64,000 bases of DNA from contig CAVREG010000008.1 of assembly GCA_963720075.1 (NCBI GenBank), positions 236,635 to 300,634 on the forward strand, read 5' to 3'. This document shows positions 37,781 through 47,700 of the stretch, piece by piece (the first letter of the stretch is position 1; each line of letters begins with the position of its first letter). The notes beneath the pieces are model-generated. The model had not been told where the DNA came from and did no database searches. It saw only the letters and a program-made list of their open reading frames with translations. The stretch is from PALSA-188 sp963720075. Lineage in GTDB: Bacteria > Acidobacteriota > Terriglobia > Terriglobales > Acidobacteriaceae. The translations under genes and the position numbers were made by a program.

Positions 37781-38748
37781 AAAGCGCTCCCGCCGTCGTC
37801 AAAGTCCGCAGAGAGGGTAGTCCCGGCGACATAGGCGTTTCCTGCGCCATCGACCGTGATGGCGCGCCCGACGTCGTTCTGGCTGCCGCCCAGAAAGGTG
37901 GAGTAGGCGATGGAAGGATCGATGACCAGAGGCAATGCAGGGTCGTACGCCCCGACTGCGAAGCGGACGAGGGGCGTTCGCCCGTGGCCGGGAGCGCTGT
38001 CCCGGCAGAGGCGATACCCCCCGGCGATCTCCCGACGCTCCCCATTCCCGTCTTGATAGAGGACAGGTCGGTGCCAGACCATCTCGCCGTGCGACATCCT
38101 GATATGCAGAGCGCCGCTTTTATCCACGCGCACGCCTTTCGCACCGGCGAATTGCACTCCAATGGCGTTGGGATCGGCATGCGGGCGCAGGACGAAGTCG
38201 TACTCCAGTCGATGCTGCTTCCCGTAGTAGACCAGATCAATGCCGGGATAGACTTCGGGATAGGCGACTTTCGCATAGTTGGGAATATGCGTTCGCCAGC
38301 GGGTCGGGTCGCTGCCGGTCAGATAGTTGGTGTGGCCGGGAAGCAGGTCTGCGGCGATCGGAGCAGCCTCCGGATTCGCTCCTACCAGGCGCATCCGCAT
38401 GGTATCGGGCGGTGTCAGACGTGTTCTCCTGGCGCGTTGGGAAGCGCCGGTTTGCGTATGCGTAGGGGAGGTCGTTGAGGGGCGCGGCAGAGTGGTCAGG
38501 ACACCACCTCGTGGGAGGTGAGGAAAAGGGTATAGTCGCCGCCGTGGGAGAGAAAGGTGACCTGCGAATCGGCCTTCCCGATTCGGTTCGAAACTGAGCG
38601 GGCGGTCATCATAGGTCTCTGTGGATAGCGAGTGGGAAGGCGAATTGCGCTGTCCTGAAGCACGCGAGCCGTCCAAGAGAAGCGTCAGGAAGAGAAGAGC
38701 GAAGCAGGGCAAAATCAGACAGCGTTTCAAAATGCCTCCTAATATCAA
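37770..38748 (-). pseudogene. SBBP-repeat (beta-propeller) secreted protein, 5' part only
   Basis: N-terminal signal peptide (LILPCFALLFLTLLL), then a DUF7948-like region with NYLTGSDPTRWRTHIPNYAKV and PGIDLVYYGKQHRLEYDF, then the first SBBP unit YSTFLGGSQNDVGRAITVDG, GNAYVAGTTLSADF. The next part of the repeat (PTTAGAL) is visible in another frame, after which the gene simply stops at about 37.77 kb. Members normally have many more repeats. A frame-shifted block at about 38500-38575 hides SHGGDYTLFLTSHEVV. Truncated at its 3' end against the DUF1330 gene, tail to tail. Confidence 0.8.
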
Positions 38749-39123
38749 TCTTTCAAAGGCGCGATGGGAGACCGGCTACATTCTCGGGCTGACAAGGCCC
38801 GGAGAAATCTAGGTTATCATAGCAGACGGTGAGGCTTTTGGCAAGTGGTTCGCTACACGACGCGGACGAGGAGAAACCGGTTCGGCTCTCGAACCAACCT
38901 ATAGAACGGGACAGGAGGGGTTGCTACCGATGGGAATAACGCCACCAAAACGCAAGAATAAGGAGATAAACGCAAAGGAAACAAAGCCGGTGGCGGTGAA
39001 ATGAGCGATAATCGCAACGCGGGAGGGAGAGCAGGAGGATGCGGGCCAAGGGTCTTCCATCTTTCTGCTCCTCTAAAATTTTCGACATCTGGAATGCATC
39101 GATAGGACGACGGAGTTTTCGAC
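38749..39123. other. Gene-free region upstream of acyltransferase
   Basis: No coding frame with start signal or family motif. AAGGAGAT at about 38968 and AGCAGGAGGAT at about 39030 are purine-rich but precede no convincing gene. No repeat seen. Confidence 0.3.
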
Positions 39124-40582
39124 ATGGCGCAACTATTCAATATGCCGCAACTGGGCTCGACGATGGAAGAGGGCACGATCCTCAAATGGCACAAAAACGA
39201 GGGCGATACGGTGCGGGCCGGCGAACTCTTGCTGGAGATCGAGACCGACAAGGCGTCGATGGAGGTCGAAGCGCCGACAGACGGCGTAGTGCGTGAATTC
39301 TAGCCTTCGCGGAGGCCGTCGTGCCAATTTGTCAGCCGATTGCGATTTTGGCCGGGGTCGATCCATCGATCGAAAAGGCCTATGCTCGGGAGGAGCCGGG
39401 ATCGGGGGGCAGCAGTTGGTCTGGCAGCGCGCAGATGTCAGCGACCGCGTTGCGACGCCCTCCGCACCCGAACCCTCCGTGGTCCTTCCGGAACTCCGGT
39501 GGCAAACGGGGCCGGTGTACCGGTCTTTCTCTCCCCGCGTGCACGCCGAATCGCCAATAAGAAAGGGCGTCGCAGTGGCGCTGCTGGCGGGACGCGGCAC
39601 AGGACCGCAAGGACGGGTGATCGAGCGCGATGTCGAGGTGTTCCTTGCGGCCCAGGCGGCACAACCTGCGGCTATGCCGACCGCGAGCCGGCAGGCAGGA
39701 CAGCGCCGCGCACCGACTCCGTTGGCGGCGCGCATGGCCGACGACCTGGGCATCGACCTAAACGAATCTGACGACCGGACTGCCCGGAAGCCGCGTGCGC
39801 CGTGAGGATGTGCTGCGGCATGCGGAGACAACTCGCCCGACCGTGGAAGCGCCTGCCGTAGCGCTACCGAAACCGGAGGCTGCTCCCGCAGGCGTTACGG
39901 TGCTGGCGTTCGGAGGCATGCGCAAGCGAATCGCGGACAATGTGACGAAGTCGGCCTTCTCTGCCCCGCATGTGACCTGACCCTGGAAGTGGACATGACC
40001 GCCTGCGCGGAGTTCCGCACGCGTCTTATTCCGGATGTCGAAAAGGCGTACGGCACGCGCCTCTCCTATACCGATATGCTGGTCAAGGCGGCGGCACGTG
40101 CGCTCGGCGAGCATCCGCTGCTGAACGCGGCGCTGGTCGGCAACGAGGTCCATCTCTTCGCGCAAAGGAATATAGGGGTCGCCGTCGCGCTGGAGGAGGG
40201 TCTGATCGTGCCCGTCGTCAAGAGCGGCGGAGCAGAAGTCGCTCGGCTCCATCTCGGCGGAACTGAAGCAGCTCGTCGAGCGCGCCAGGAAGGGCAAGTT
40301 CACGCCGGACGATCTGTCGGGCGGGACCTTCACCATCACCAACCTGGGCAGTTCGGGATCGACGTCTTCGATCCGATCATCGTGACGGGGCAGGCCGCCA
40401 TTCTCGGCGTCGGCCGCATCGCCGATAAGCCGTGGTCGTCGCTCCAGAAGGCGGTCGTGGTCCGGTCGATGATGAACCTCTGCCTCTCGTTCGACCACCG
40501 GATCCTCGACGGCGCGCCCGCCGCCCGCTTCCTGCAACGCCTCAAGGACTTCCTCGAAAATCCGATGCTTGTCTTCATCTAG
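39124..40582 (+). pseudogene. Dihydrolipoamide acyltransferase (E2 of a 2-oxo acid dehydrogenase), many frameshifts
   Basis: Lipoyl domain first: MPQLGSTMEEGTI and the lipoylation site ETDKASME. Two peripheral-subunit-binding domains follow: one with GTGPQGRVIERDVEVF and one with TPLAARMADDLGIDL and SRVRREDVL. The catalytic domain starts GGMRKRIADNV and includes LGEHPLLNAAL, GLIVPVV, TITNLG (in a shifted frame), and SFDHRILDGAPAARF with the active-site histidine. At least six one-base indels (near 39300, 39530, 39780, 39975, 40228, 40350). Restored length about 480. Substrate class (pyruvate or branched-chain) is not settled. No E1 or E3 gene is adjacent. Confidence 0.85.
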
Positions 40583-40613
40583 GATGTGGCAACGTCTCAT
40601 CAAGGATTATGCA

Positions 40614-41162
40614 ATGCAACTACATGATGTTCGTTTGAGCAAGTATCTCTCTCGCCTTCTGCGCCATCAGCCACAAGATGCCGGCCTGACGCTGGAGGAA
40701 GGAGGTGGGTAGACGTCACTACCCTGATCGCCAACGCGAAAAAGTACAACAATGTGAGTTTTACCCGCGAGGCGCTGGAACAGGTTGTTGCCAACAACGA
40801 CAAACAGCGGTTCGCCTTTAACGCGACGGGCGACAAGATCCGTGCCAATCAGGGACACTCGGTCGAAATCGACCTGCAACTGAAGCCGGTCATTCCGCCC
40901 GATGACCTCTATCATGGCACCGCTGCCAGGAGCGTGGAATCGATCCTGCGGGAAGGCATCTTGAAGCGGGCACGGCATCATGTCCACCTGAGCCAGGATG
41001 TCGAGACCGCGACTGCCGTCGGCAGACGGCATGGCAGTCCGGTTGTATTAAAGGTCGATGCGGCGGCCATGCACCGTGCAGGACACCTCTTCTACTGTTC
41101 CGGAGAATCGAGTCTGGTTGACGGACACTGTCAGCCCTGAATTCATCACTCCGATCCGATAG
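40614..41162 (+). pseudogene. kptA: RNA 2'-phosphotransferase (KptA/Tpt1 family), two frameshifts
   Basis: Removes an internal 2'-phosphate from RNA using NAD+. The start MQLHDVRLSKYLSRLLRHQP has the conserved RLSKYLSxxLRH block. The main frame continues with LIANAKKYNNVSF, NDKQRFAFN, IRANQGHSV, DDLYHGTA, HHVHLSQD and GSPVVLKVDA. The end, read in a third frame, is VWLTDTVSPEFI before a TAG at 41160. One-base losses near 40706 (after GAGGAAGGAGG) and 41103 account for the breaks. About 182 residues when joined. It directly follows the E2 gene, an unusual neighbourhood. Confidence 0.88.
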
Positions 41163-41189
41163 GCGGGAAAGGCAGAAAGCGACAGCGAA

Positions 41190-41520
41190 ATGAGACGAGC
41201 ATTCCTTCCGGTTGTCATCGCGTTGGTCTGTGTTGCCCAGGTTCTCCAGCGCAACAAACGTCTGCAAAAACAGTTTCGTTCGGGGGCGATGAGTGGGAAG
41301 TCAGGCAAGCCGGTAACGGCGGGCCGGGTCCGAACACCTGGGTTCGCGCAATGTTTGGGTCGATAAGGCAGGATTGCATCTGAAAATCAGCCGTGTCCAA
41401 AATGGAGAGAAGACAGAATGGCAGTGTGCGGAACTCTCCACAACGCGGTCGCTCGGTATGGGAACCTACGAGTTTCAGGTGACTGGCCCCATCATCGATT
41501 GGACCGCAACATCGTGCTGG
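41190..41520 (+). pseudogene. GH16-like/lectin-fold secreted protein, 5' fragment
   Basis: ATG at 41190 with a hydrophobic start (LPVVIALVCVAQV), then, over shifting frames, phrases like LHLKISRVQNGEKTEWQCAE and LGMGTYEFQVTGPI and RLDRNIVLGL. These resemble the N-terminal strand region of GH16-type concanavalin-like proteins (pattern GTYxFQVxG, DxNxVLGLF). It stops at about 41.52 kb where ABC permease sequence begins. At least three indels. Assignment is moderate. Confidence 0.5.
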
Positions 41521-41522
41521 GT

Positions 41523-42115
41523 CTGGATAAGAAGCCCGTAGACGAGGCCGACCGTGCGTTCGCGCAGACTCGCAATCAAGCCATGAGCCTGATCGTGCGC
41601 GGCGTGCGGTCGGCTCATGAAATTGCGCCGGAAATCTCCTGGATCATCCACGATCTCGATCCCGATGCCGTGATCACAGACGTGCAGGCACTAGCACAGG
41701 TGCGCGAGGACTCGTTGGCGCCGCGCCGCAACACGGCGGTCTTCTTCAGCATCTTCGCCGTTCTCGAGCTCTGTCATTACTGCCTCCGGTATCAGCGGCC
41801 TGATGACTCTGGAGGTCACGGAGCGCAAGCACGAGATTGGCATCCGCATGGCGCGGCGCTTCGCCTGGCAGGGTGATGAGTGTGATGATGGCTCGCGGCC
41901 TTTTGATTATCGTGGCAGGCCTGGGTGTGGGATTCGCGATAGCGTGGCTGATGTCTGCCACCATGTCGAGGTTGATCTACGGAATTCTTCCGCGCGATTC
42001 GGTCACGTTCGCGGTGTCGTCGCTCGTGTTGATCGTGATTGCCACAGCATCATCCTTTCTGCCACTCACAAGAATCCCCAGGCTGGATCCTACGATCCTG
42101 CTAAAGGCAGAGTAA
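41523..42115 (+). pseudogene. MacB/FtsX-type ABC transporter permease, 3' fragment
   Basis: Pieces in several frames: SLIVRGVRSAHEIAPEISWI, DAVITDVQALAQVREDSLAP, SIFAVL, SGLMTLEVTERKHEIGIRMA, MSATMSRLIYGILPRDSVTF, VLIVIATASSFLPLTRIPRL and the terminal DPTILLKAE. The ERKHEIGIRMA and DPxxxLK ends are diagnostic of acidobacterial ADOP/MacB-like permeases. The first 600 residues are missing. Indels near 41775 and 41865. Its stop overlaps the next ATG (TAATG). Confidence 0.8.
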
Positions 42116-43087
42116 TGGCCCTGTCGAATATGACCGTCTTCATTTCAGCGGCCGTTGTTCTCTTGATCGGTTGCGCCAGTTTGAGTGCGACTGCGCAAGA
42201 TCCTGGCCATTCCCACCAGCCAACACTCCGTACTGAAATGCTCGTCTCGACATTTCTGTCGTTGCAGGAGCACCTCGGCGATAGCAACCTGGTGATCGTA
42301 TGTGTGGGGCGAGACCGAAGCGGATACGATGCCGGGCACATTCCTGGCGCGCTCTTTCTGGCGATCGACCAACTGGTGGAACAGCACGCGAATTCTCTTA
42401 ATGACCTTCCGCCAGTTGCCAAGCTGCAAAGCGTGTTCGAGAGCATTGGGGCTGGGGACGACGTAAGAATCGTCTATACGGAGACGCAGGAGGGTTACTA
42501 GCGGCGCGTGCGTATTACACCCTCGACTATCTGGGCCACGGCGATCGGGCCGCGCTTCTCGACGGCGGTATGGAGAAGTGGATTTCCGAAGGTAGGCCGC
42601 TTGATCGTAATGCGACTCATCCCGCTACGTGCGGTTCAGTCCGAACGTCCGCCCCGACATTCTGATCTCAACCGAGCGTATGCATGAGATCGTGACTGAG
42701 TGGCGAGAATGGGTACGTGCTGCTCGACATCGCAGTCCGCCGCGCGAGTTCGACGGGACTGTCATGTCGGATGCGGTACCGAAGGCTGGCCATCTGCCCG
42801 GGGCACAAAGCCTCTACTGGAAGACTCTGCTCGAGAGCGGGAGTTTCCCATCGTTGCGGGACGCAATAAATCTGCAAGAACTATTTCAGCACGCCGGTGT
42901 CGACGCCAACCGACAAATCGTGACCTATTGCCGGACGGGCATGCAATCGTCGTTTACGTATTTCGTGGCGAAGTATCTGGGGTATAACGCGTCGATGTAC
43001 GACGGGTCGGTATATGAGTGGGTCAATGGCGCCGGGTACGAGCTCTCACGCTCGGCCCCGCAGCCGGATCGAGGTTCGAATAGGTGA
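42115..43087 (+). pseudogene. Rhodanese-type sulfurtransferase (two domains), frameshifted, copy 1
   Basis: Thiosulfate/3-mercaptopyruvate sulfurtransferase with an N-terminal signal (FISAAVVLLIGCASL). The first domain (VIVCVGRDRSGYDAGHIPGALFL) lacks the cysteine, as is usual. The second has GHLPGAQSLYW and the active-site loop VTYCRTGMQSSF. The ALLDGGMEKWISEGRPL piece is in another frame. Indels near 42495 and 42640. Restored length about 320. The protein is probably periplasmic. It follows the ABC permease with a stop-start overlap and is followed by a paralogue. Confidence 0.85.
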
Positions 43088-43126
43088 TGCATCTCGATTG
43101 TCAACTTCAATTCCAGGAGAGCCAGT

Positions 43127-44057
43127 ATGGAATGCCGGCCGATTTACCTTGCTGCTAGGTGCGCTTTACTAGCCGCAACCACGTTGCTGCAGTCATACTT
43201 CGCAATTGCCGCGAACAAGCAGGCGCCGGCCGCCGGCAACGGGGCCAGTCATCCCGAGCTGTTGGTGTCTACCCAATGGTTGGCCGATCATCTGTCCGAC
43301 CCCCATCTCGTGATTGTGCACATCGGGCACGATCGGGGAGACTATCAGGCCGCGCACATCCCTGGCGCTCGGTTTCCTGTCGATGGACAAGTTCGTAAGC
43401 GACCACGACCCAGGTGCGGAGTTGTTGCCGGCCGGACAACTCAAGCAAAATCTCGAAGCAATCGGAATAGGTGACGATTCGCGCGTTGTGTACTACGCGC
43501 CCGATTGGGATCCGATGGCGACCAGGCTCTTCTTCACACTCGATTATCTGGGCCATGGCGATCACGCGGCTCTGCTTGACGGTGGGATGGATCAGTGGTT
43601 GCGCGAAAAGCGGCCTACCTCCAGCGAGGAACCGAAGATCACGCCTGGACTTTTGACCGTCCACCTGCATTCCGAGATCGTGGCTAGGGTGGATAGCATG
43701 ACGAAGCTGGTGGCGGAGAAGCCCGGCACGGCGGATGTCGTGATCATCGACGCGCGACCTGCGAAACGCTATCGTGCCGGTCACCTTCCCGGAGCCGAAT
43801 CGATGTTCTGGGAAACCGCACTTGTCAGCCACGACGATGCCCTACTCCGCTCGCCGCAGGAGTTACGCAAAGAGTTCGAGGCAGCCGGAGTCGTGCAGGG
43901 AAAGAAATTGGTGTCGTACTGTGAAGTGGGCCTGCAAGCCTCATACACGTACTTCCTCGCGCGATACCTGGGATACGACGCGACCATGTACGACGGCTCC
44001 TATAGCGAATGGAGCGCAGCCAAAGAGCCGGTGGTGAGGGGCGATTCACCTCGATAA
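43127..44057 (+). pseudogene. Rhodanese-type sulfurtransferase, frameshifted, copy 2
   Basis: A second two-domain rhodanese, paralogous to the one just upstream. Signal-like start (RCALLAATTLLQSYFAIAA), then LVIVHIGHDRGDYQAAHIPG in one frame and LDYLGHGDHAALLDGGMDQWL, VIIDARPAKRYRAGHLPGAES and the active loop VSYCEVGLQASYTYFLARYLG in the other. One indel near 43370. Domain order and inactive first domain match copy 1. GGAGAGCCAGT precedes the ATG by 3-10 bases. Likely exported and redox or sulfur related; substrate unknown. Confidence 0.87.
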
Positions 44058-44758
44058 AGATACAGCCGGGATGCCGGTGGTTTGGCTGTTGCGCGACCGA
44101 CCTGTTGCTAAATCGGGATACAGAGCACGCCCCGGGCCTAGTGTCGGTTGCGTGGGTCACGTGCTTCGAGCTGATGTACCCACCGTCCGAAGCAGCCGTG
44201 TCGTACCTCACTAAGCACAGCACAGCGGGTGCGCCTTGGACGAACATGCGGCGCAGATGTTCGTTGCCACCCCGCTCGTGCCCGACAGTCGCGCATTCTC
44301 GCACTCTGTGCCCGGAAAAGCCAATCATCAAAACGTGCGGCCAACGGGATGCTCGCCGATGATCTTAGCTATGACGTGGACGATGAACTCCTCCATCTGA
44401 TCGGATCGAAAAAACAGCAGCCACTTCGGCATCGAAGCCTGCTTCATTTACCTGCGGCATCTACTATTGTTTGCTCTGCGGCATGTCCAAGGGGAGCGTC
44501 ACACGTTCTCGGATGCACAGCATCGAAACGAAAGAAAATGGAAAGATCGACGCTAACTAGCGACTGCCTGATTTTTTCTATTAACCAGAATCACTTTGGG
44601 TCATGTTGCCAGACACCGACGGGAGGCGCGAAAATAGCGGCTATTCTTGACACTGCCGATATCGAAACCCGATGGTGATTCCTTAGAGGCGTTTTAGGCG
44701 AGAATTGCGTTTCTCACGTTTTTCCCCTAGAATTCTTGTAACCAGACATGTGTCTATA
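44058..44758. other. Gene-free region
   Basis: About 700 bases with only short overlapping frames (for example 44229-44678 plus strand) that lack ribosome sites and family motifs. No repeat identified. The 3' side leads to a terminator at 44759. Confidence 0.35.
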
Positions 44759-44783
44759 CCCGACCGGCAACGGTCGGGTTTTT
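44759..44783 (+). terminator. Rho-independent terminator
   Basis: CCCGACCG (44759-44766), loop GCAA, CGGTCGGG (44771-44778), then TTTTT. Eight perfect GC-rich pairs and a U-run. It points in the plus direction and ends a transcript that has no recognisable protein gene in the last 700 bases, so a short RNA or a long 3' tail from the sulfurtransferase operon is possible. Confidence 0.85.
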
Positions 44784-44999
44784 GCATTCTGCGAAACATT
44801 TGCACCGTGAGACAGGAGAACGCTTTGCGCAGAACACGGAGTAGTGCGGACAGCTTACCGAGTAGAAGGCGGGGTACAAACACGCCTGACACAAAACGCC
44901 ACTCTTCCGAGGGCACAAAACCCGACGCAACCACGAATCCAAAATCCACTCGCAGGCTGACTCCTGTCGAAGAGAACTCAGAGATTCTCTTCAGCTCAG

Positions 45000-45234
45000 G
45001 CCAATGCTTTGCGGACGGTACCATTCTCGAGATCGTCGCAGGTCGTTCTCAGCTAGGTAAGCCCGACCTGCTGCTTTGGAACAACGGCAGGGCGCGCGTA
45101 CCCTCCTTCACATCACCCAAGGGCACCTTTCAAAGATAGAGAGCGGAAAGATAGCGCCGAGCCTAGAGATTCTCGTTTTCCTGTCGTTAAAATTCGGCCG
45201 GCCTACGGACTGGATATTACGAGGTGAAACATAA
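45000..45234 (+). pseudogene. XRE-type helix-turn-helix regulator, fragment
   Basis: The last part reads HITQGHLSKIESGKIAPSLE then ILVFLSLKFGRPTDWILRGE before TAA at 45232, in a frame that starts around 45100. ITQGHLSKIESGK is the recognition helix of XRE domains. The upstream part (in the frame of 44705-45139) shows LLLWNNG and not a clean first helix, so an indel and perhaps loss of the N-terminus is likely. About 60-80 residues, a typical small regulator. Confidence 0.55.
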
Positions 45235-45369
45235 ATCGGCCATCCAGATATTCGCCGATTCTGTCGGACCTGCCGCAACCCTGATTACAACAGCGAGGAG
45301 AGACCGCTGTGTCACCCAGCAATATCCGTTAAACACCGGCCTGAGGCGATTGCCGACATCAATATTGCG

Positions 45370-46655
45370 TCAAGGTACGATCTTCCACACCACACCGTAG
45401 TTATAGGCCCCTCCGCGGAAGCGGTCCCATAAAGGTTCCCTGCCGCGTCCAAAGTCACGCGACTATACGGAGTGCCGCCGTCGTTGCCCCCGGTGAAATT
45501 GTGAAGCGACGTGTAGGTCCAGCTTCCGTTCGCGAATGTTAGCTTAAAGACAGTGCCCTGCCCGAATGGGCCATCCCTCTGTGTCGTCCCATAGAGGGTG
45601 CCGTCGCTACCAACGGTCAGACTGTTGCTTGGCCCGTAGCCATTGCCTTCAAAGTTGTGGACGATGCTATATCCCCCAAGGCCATCAGGCGCAGCCAGCT
45701 CAAAAACAGTTCCGCTATCGGGCCCACCGCGCTGTACCGTTGCGCCGTAGATATTTCTGGCTGAATCGAACACCAGCCCCGCGAGCGGATACTGTCCATC
45801 GGAGGAGCATGCGAAGGAATGCAGAACGGTGTCTGCCCAGCGAGATGCGATCGGATACAGCTGCACTGCGGTACCACACTCCGCACCGCCGCCCTCCACC
45901 GTGGTGGTGTACATATTCCCCGCCGCATCGAAAACCACGTCTGCCCAAGGATACGCGCCATCGCCGGAGAGGCCGCCACGGAAGCTGTAGGCCACGTTTT
46001 CAATCCATCCACCACCGGGAACCGGCGCCAGTTCGTAAACAATGCCAACGCTATGGGCGCCGCCGGTGTAGGTCGTCCCGAACATGTGCCCTGACGCATT
46101 AAAGGTCAGGTCGCCAACACCGGGATTCACTCCATCAGTTCCACCTTCGAAATTCCACAGCAGCATTTGATTCCACGGGCAAGGCACGGCCTTGCACGGT
46201 TGTGCCGGCTGTCGAAGGCTGAAGACGGTGCCGTAATCTTCTCCATAAATGCGGCCTGCCAGAGTAGTGCCGTACAGCGCGCCATCGGGGCCGAACACAA
46301 CGCGGGCCAGAGGATCCCATCCGTCATCGTGGTGAAATTTGTAGATCGGGTCCAGCAACCACGTAGAGCCAGCAAGTCTCAACCGGAACACCGTGCCGCA
46401 GCCTCCGCCGCAGCGCGGGTCGTCGAAGCCACCTGCCGAGGCGGTACCGTAAAGATTCCCTTCAGCGTCGCGGACCACACCGCCATAGGGCTTGGCGCCG
46501 TCCTCTCTGCCTTTAAAGTTGTAAAGCACGCTGAAGGACTGTGCCTTTGCCGGAGTCGCGATCACTGTCGCCAAGCAGCCGAGCGCAATCACCGCCAGTG
46601 CGGCGGGCAAAACCACATTGCAGATGGAAGGAAAAAAAGGCGGCCTGGGCGTCAT
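45370..46655 (-). CDS. GloVer tandem-repeat secreted protein
   Basis: Signal peptide (VVLPAALAVIALGCLATVIATPAKA) then about eight repeats of the pattern GNLYGT...GG...GTVF with lengths near 55, as in the choice-of-anchor tandem repeat GloVer family. Each repeat supplies a beta-propeller-like strand set. The open frame goes to 45312, but an indel near 45418 hides the natural ending GGAYNYGVVWKIV, which would stop at 45370. Neighbours are unrelated. Function unknown; such proteins are plentiful in Acidobacteriota. Confidence 0.85.
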
Positions 46656-47029
46656 ATAGGTCTCCTTGTACTGGACGTGACCTTGACGGTTCGTATGCCG
46701 CTTGTAGCTCTACCCCCCGGTCGGTGGCCGATTCTACCGAAATGGACAGGGATACCTGCGATGCAGTCGAATCGCGATCCAAACGAACGGTGGTCCATGA
46801 TGCCGACGAAGAATAGTGGGCTGGTGGCGATTTTGGAGCGTGTTTCAGGCGAGATACTCAATAAATGACCCATGCCCAGAACCCATTCCCCTAAGAAAGA
46901 TAATAGATAATACCTACGCCCACTACGTACTCCGCACTACGTGGTCGGTGAGTGTAGCCGGAGTGGAATACCCATTCCGCTGTACCCGGAGGGAACAGTC
47001 AGACAGCTCCAACCCGCACGGCCCGCAAA
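46656..47029. other. Gene-free region with CACTACGT direct repeat
   Basis: CACTACGT occurs at 46921-46928 and 46935-46942 (14-base period), 100 bases before the GntR gene. It could be that regulator's own operator. No gene in this stretch. Confidence 0.35.
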
Positions 47030-47700
47030 TACTCATTGACTATTCCCGACGCTTGGTCCAAGCTGCGATTGCAGTAAGGATCGATCCGTCTCTCCTTTTC
47101 GCGGGCTGCGAGCTAAACAGATGTGTTAATGGGCTGCCTTCTAGCGGGGGCGGCCCTTTTCCTTGTGACAGGGAATGTGTGAGCGCAGGCTACCGCCAAC
47201 TGGCACGAGAAGGCTGGGTGGAGTATCGACATGGGAGCGGCGTCTATATTAAGAACGACGTAACGCCGCCCTCGACACCAGAGCAGATTCTCGACCCGGG
47301 ACCGACTACGGCTTTACGATCTCAGCAGCGGCAAGCTACTTGTTCGTTCGCTTTCCTAGGGACGAGTGGTTCCCGCACGGCCGCATCTATGTGATTGACG
47401 AAGTGGTGCAACAAGGAATTATTGCGGAAGACTTGGCGGGCCTTCCAGCACATTGCGGCATTCTTCCGAGTGGTGCGCGAATTGCGGTTGCCGGCAGCGG
47501 CGATCCGGCAGCGCGTAGCCGAATGGATTGCCTCGCCTCCTCCCGATCACTTTCTGTTCATCGACTCCGATGCCCGAAGTTATTGCCGGACTGATCCCCC
47601 AAATGGCCGAATGTGCCGAATGGTGTTTTGCCCACTACGCCGCTGCGGGAGTTGTTCCTTGCGGACTCCCGCCGAATCGCGAGAAAACAGCGCTGAAGCC
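47030..47700 (+). pseudogene. GntR-family transcriptional regulator, degraded
   Basis: A winged-helix piece is clear: SAGYRQLAREGWVEYRHGSG then VYIKN, the end of a GntR (YtrA-like) domain. Upstream DYSRRLVQAAIAV resembles the first helix. Downstream pieces in three frames read AAAIRQRVAEWIASPPPDHF and MPEVIAGLIPQMAE, matching a C-terminal domain I know from such regulators. Several indels (near 47130, 47300, 47470, 47570) break it. The 3' end overlaps the stop of the opposite-strand gene at 47635. Confidence 0.6.
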
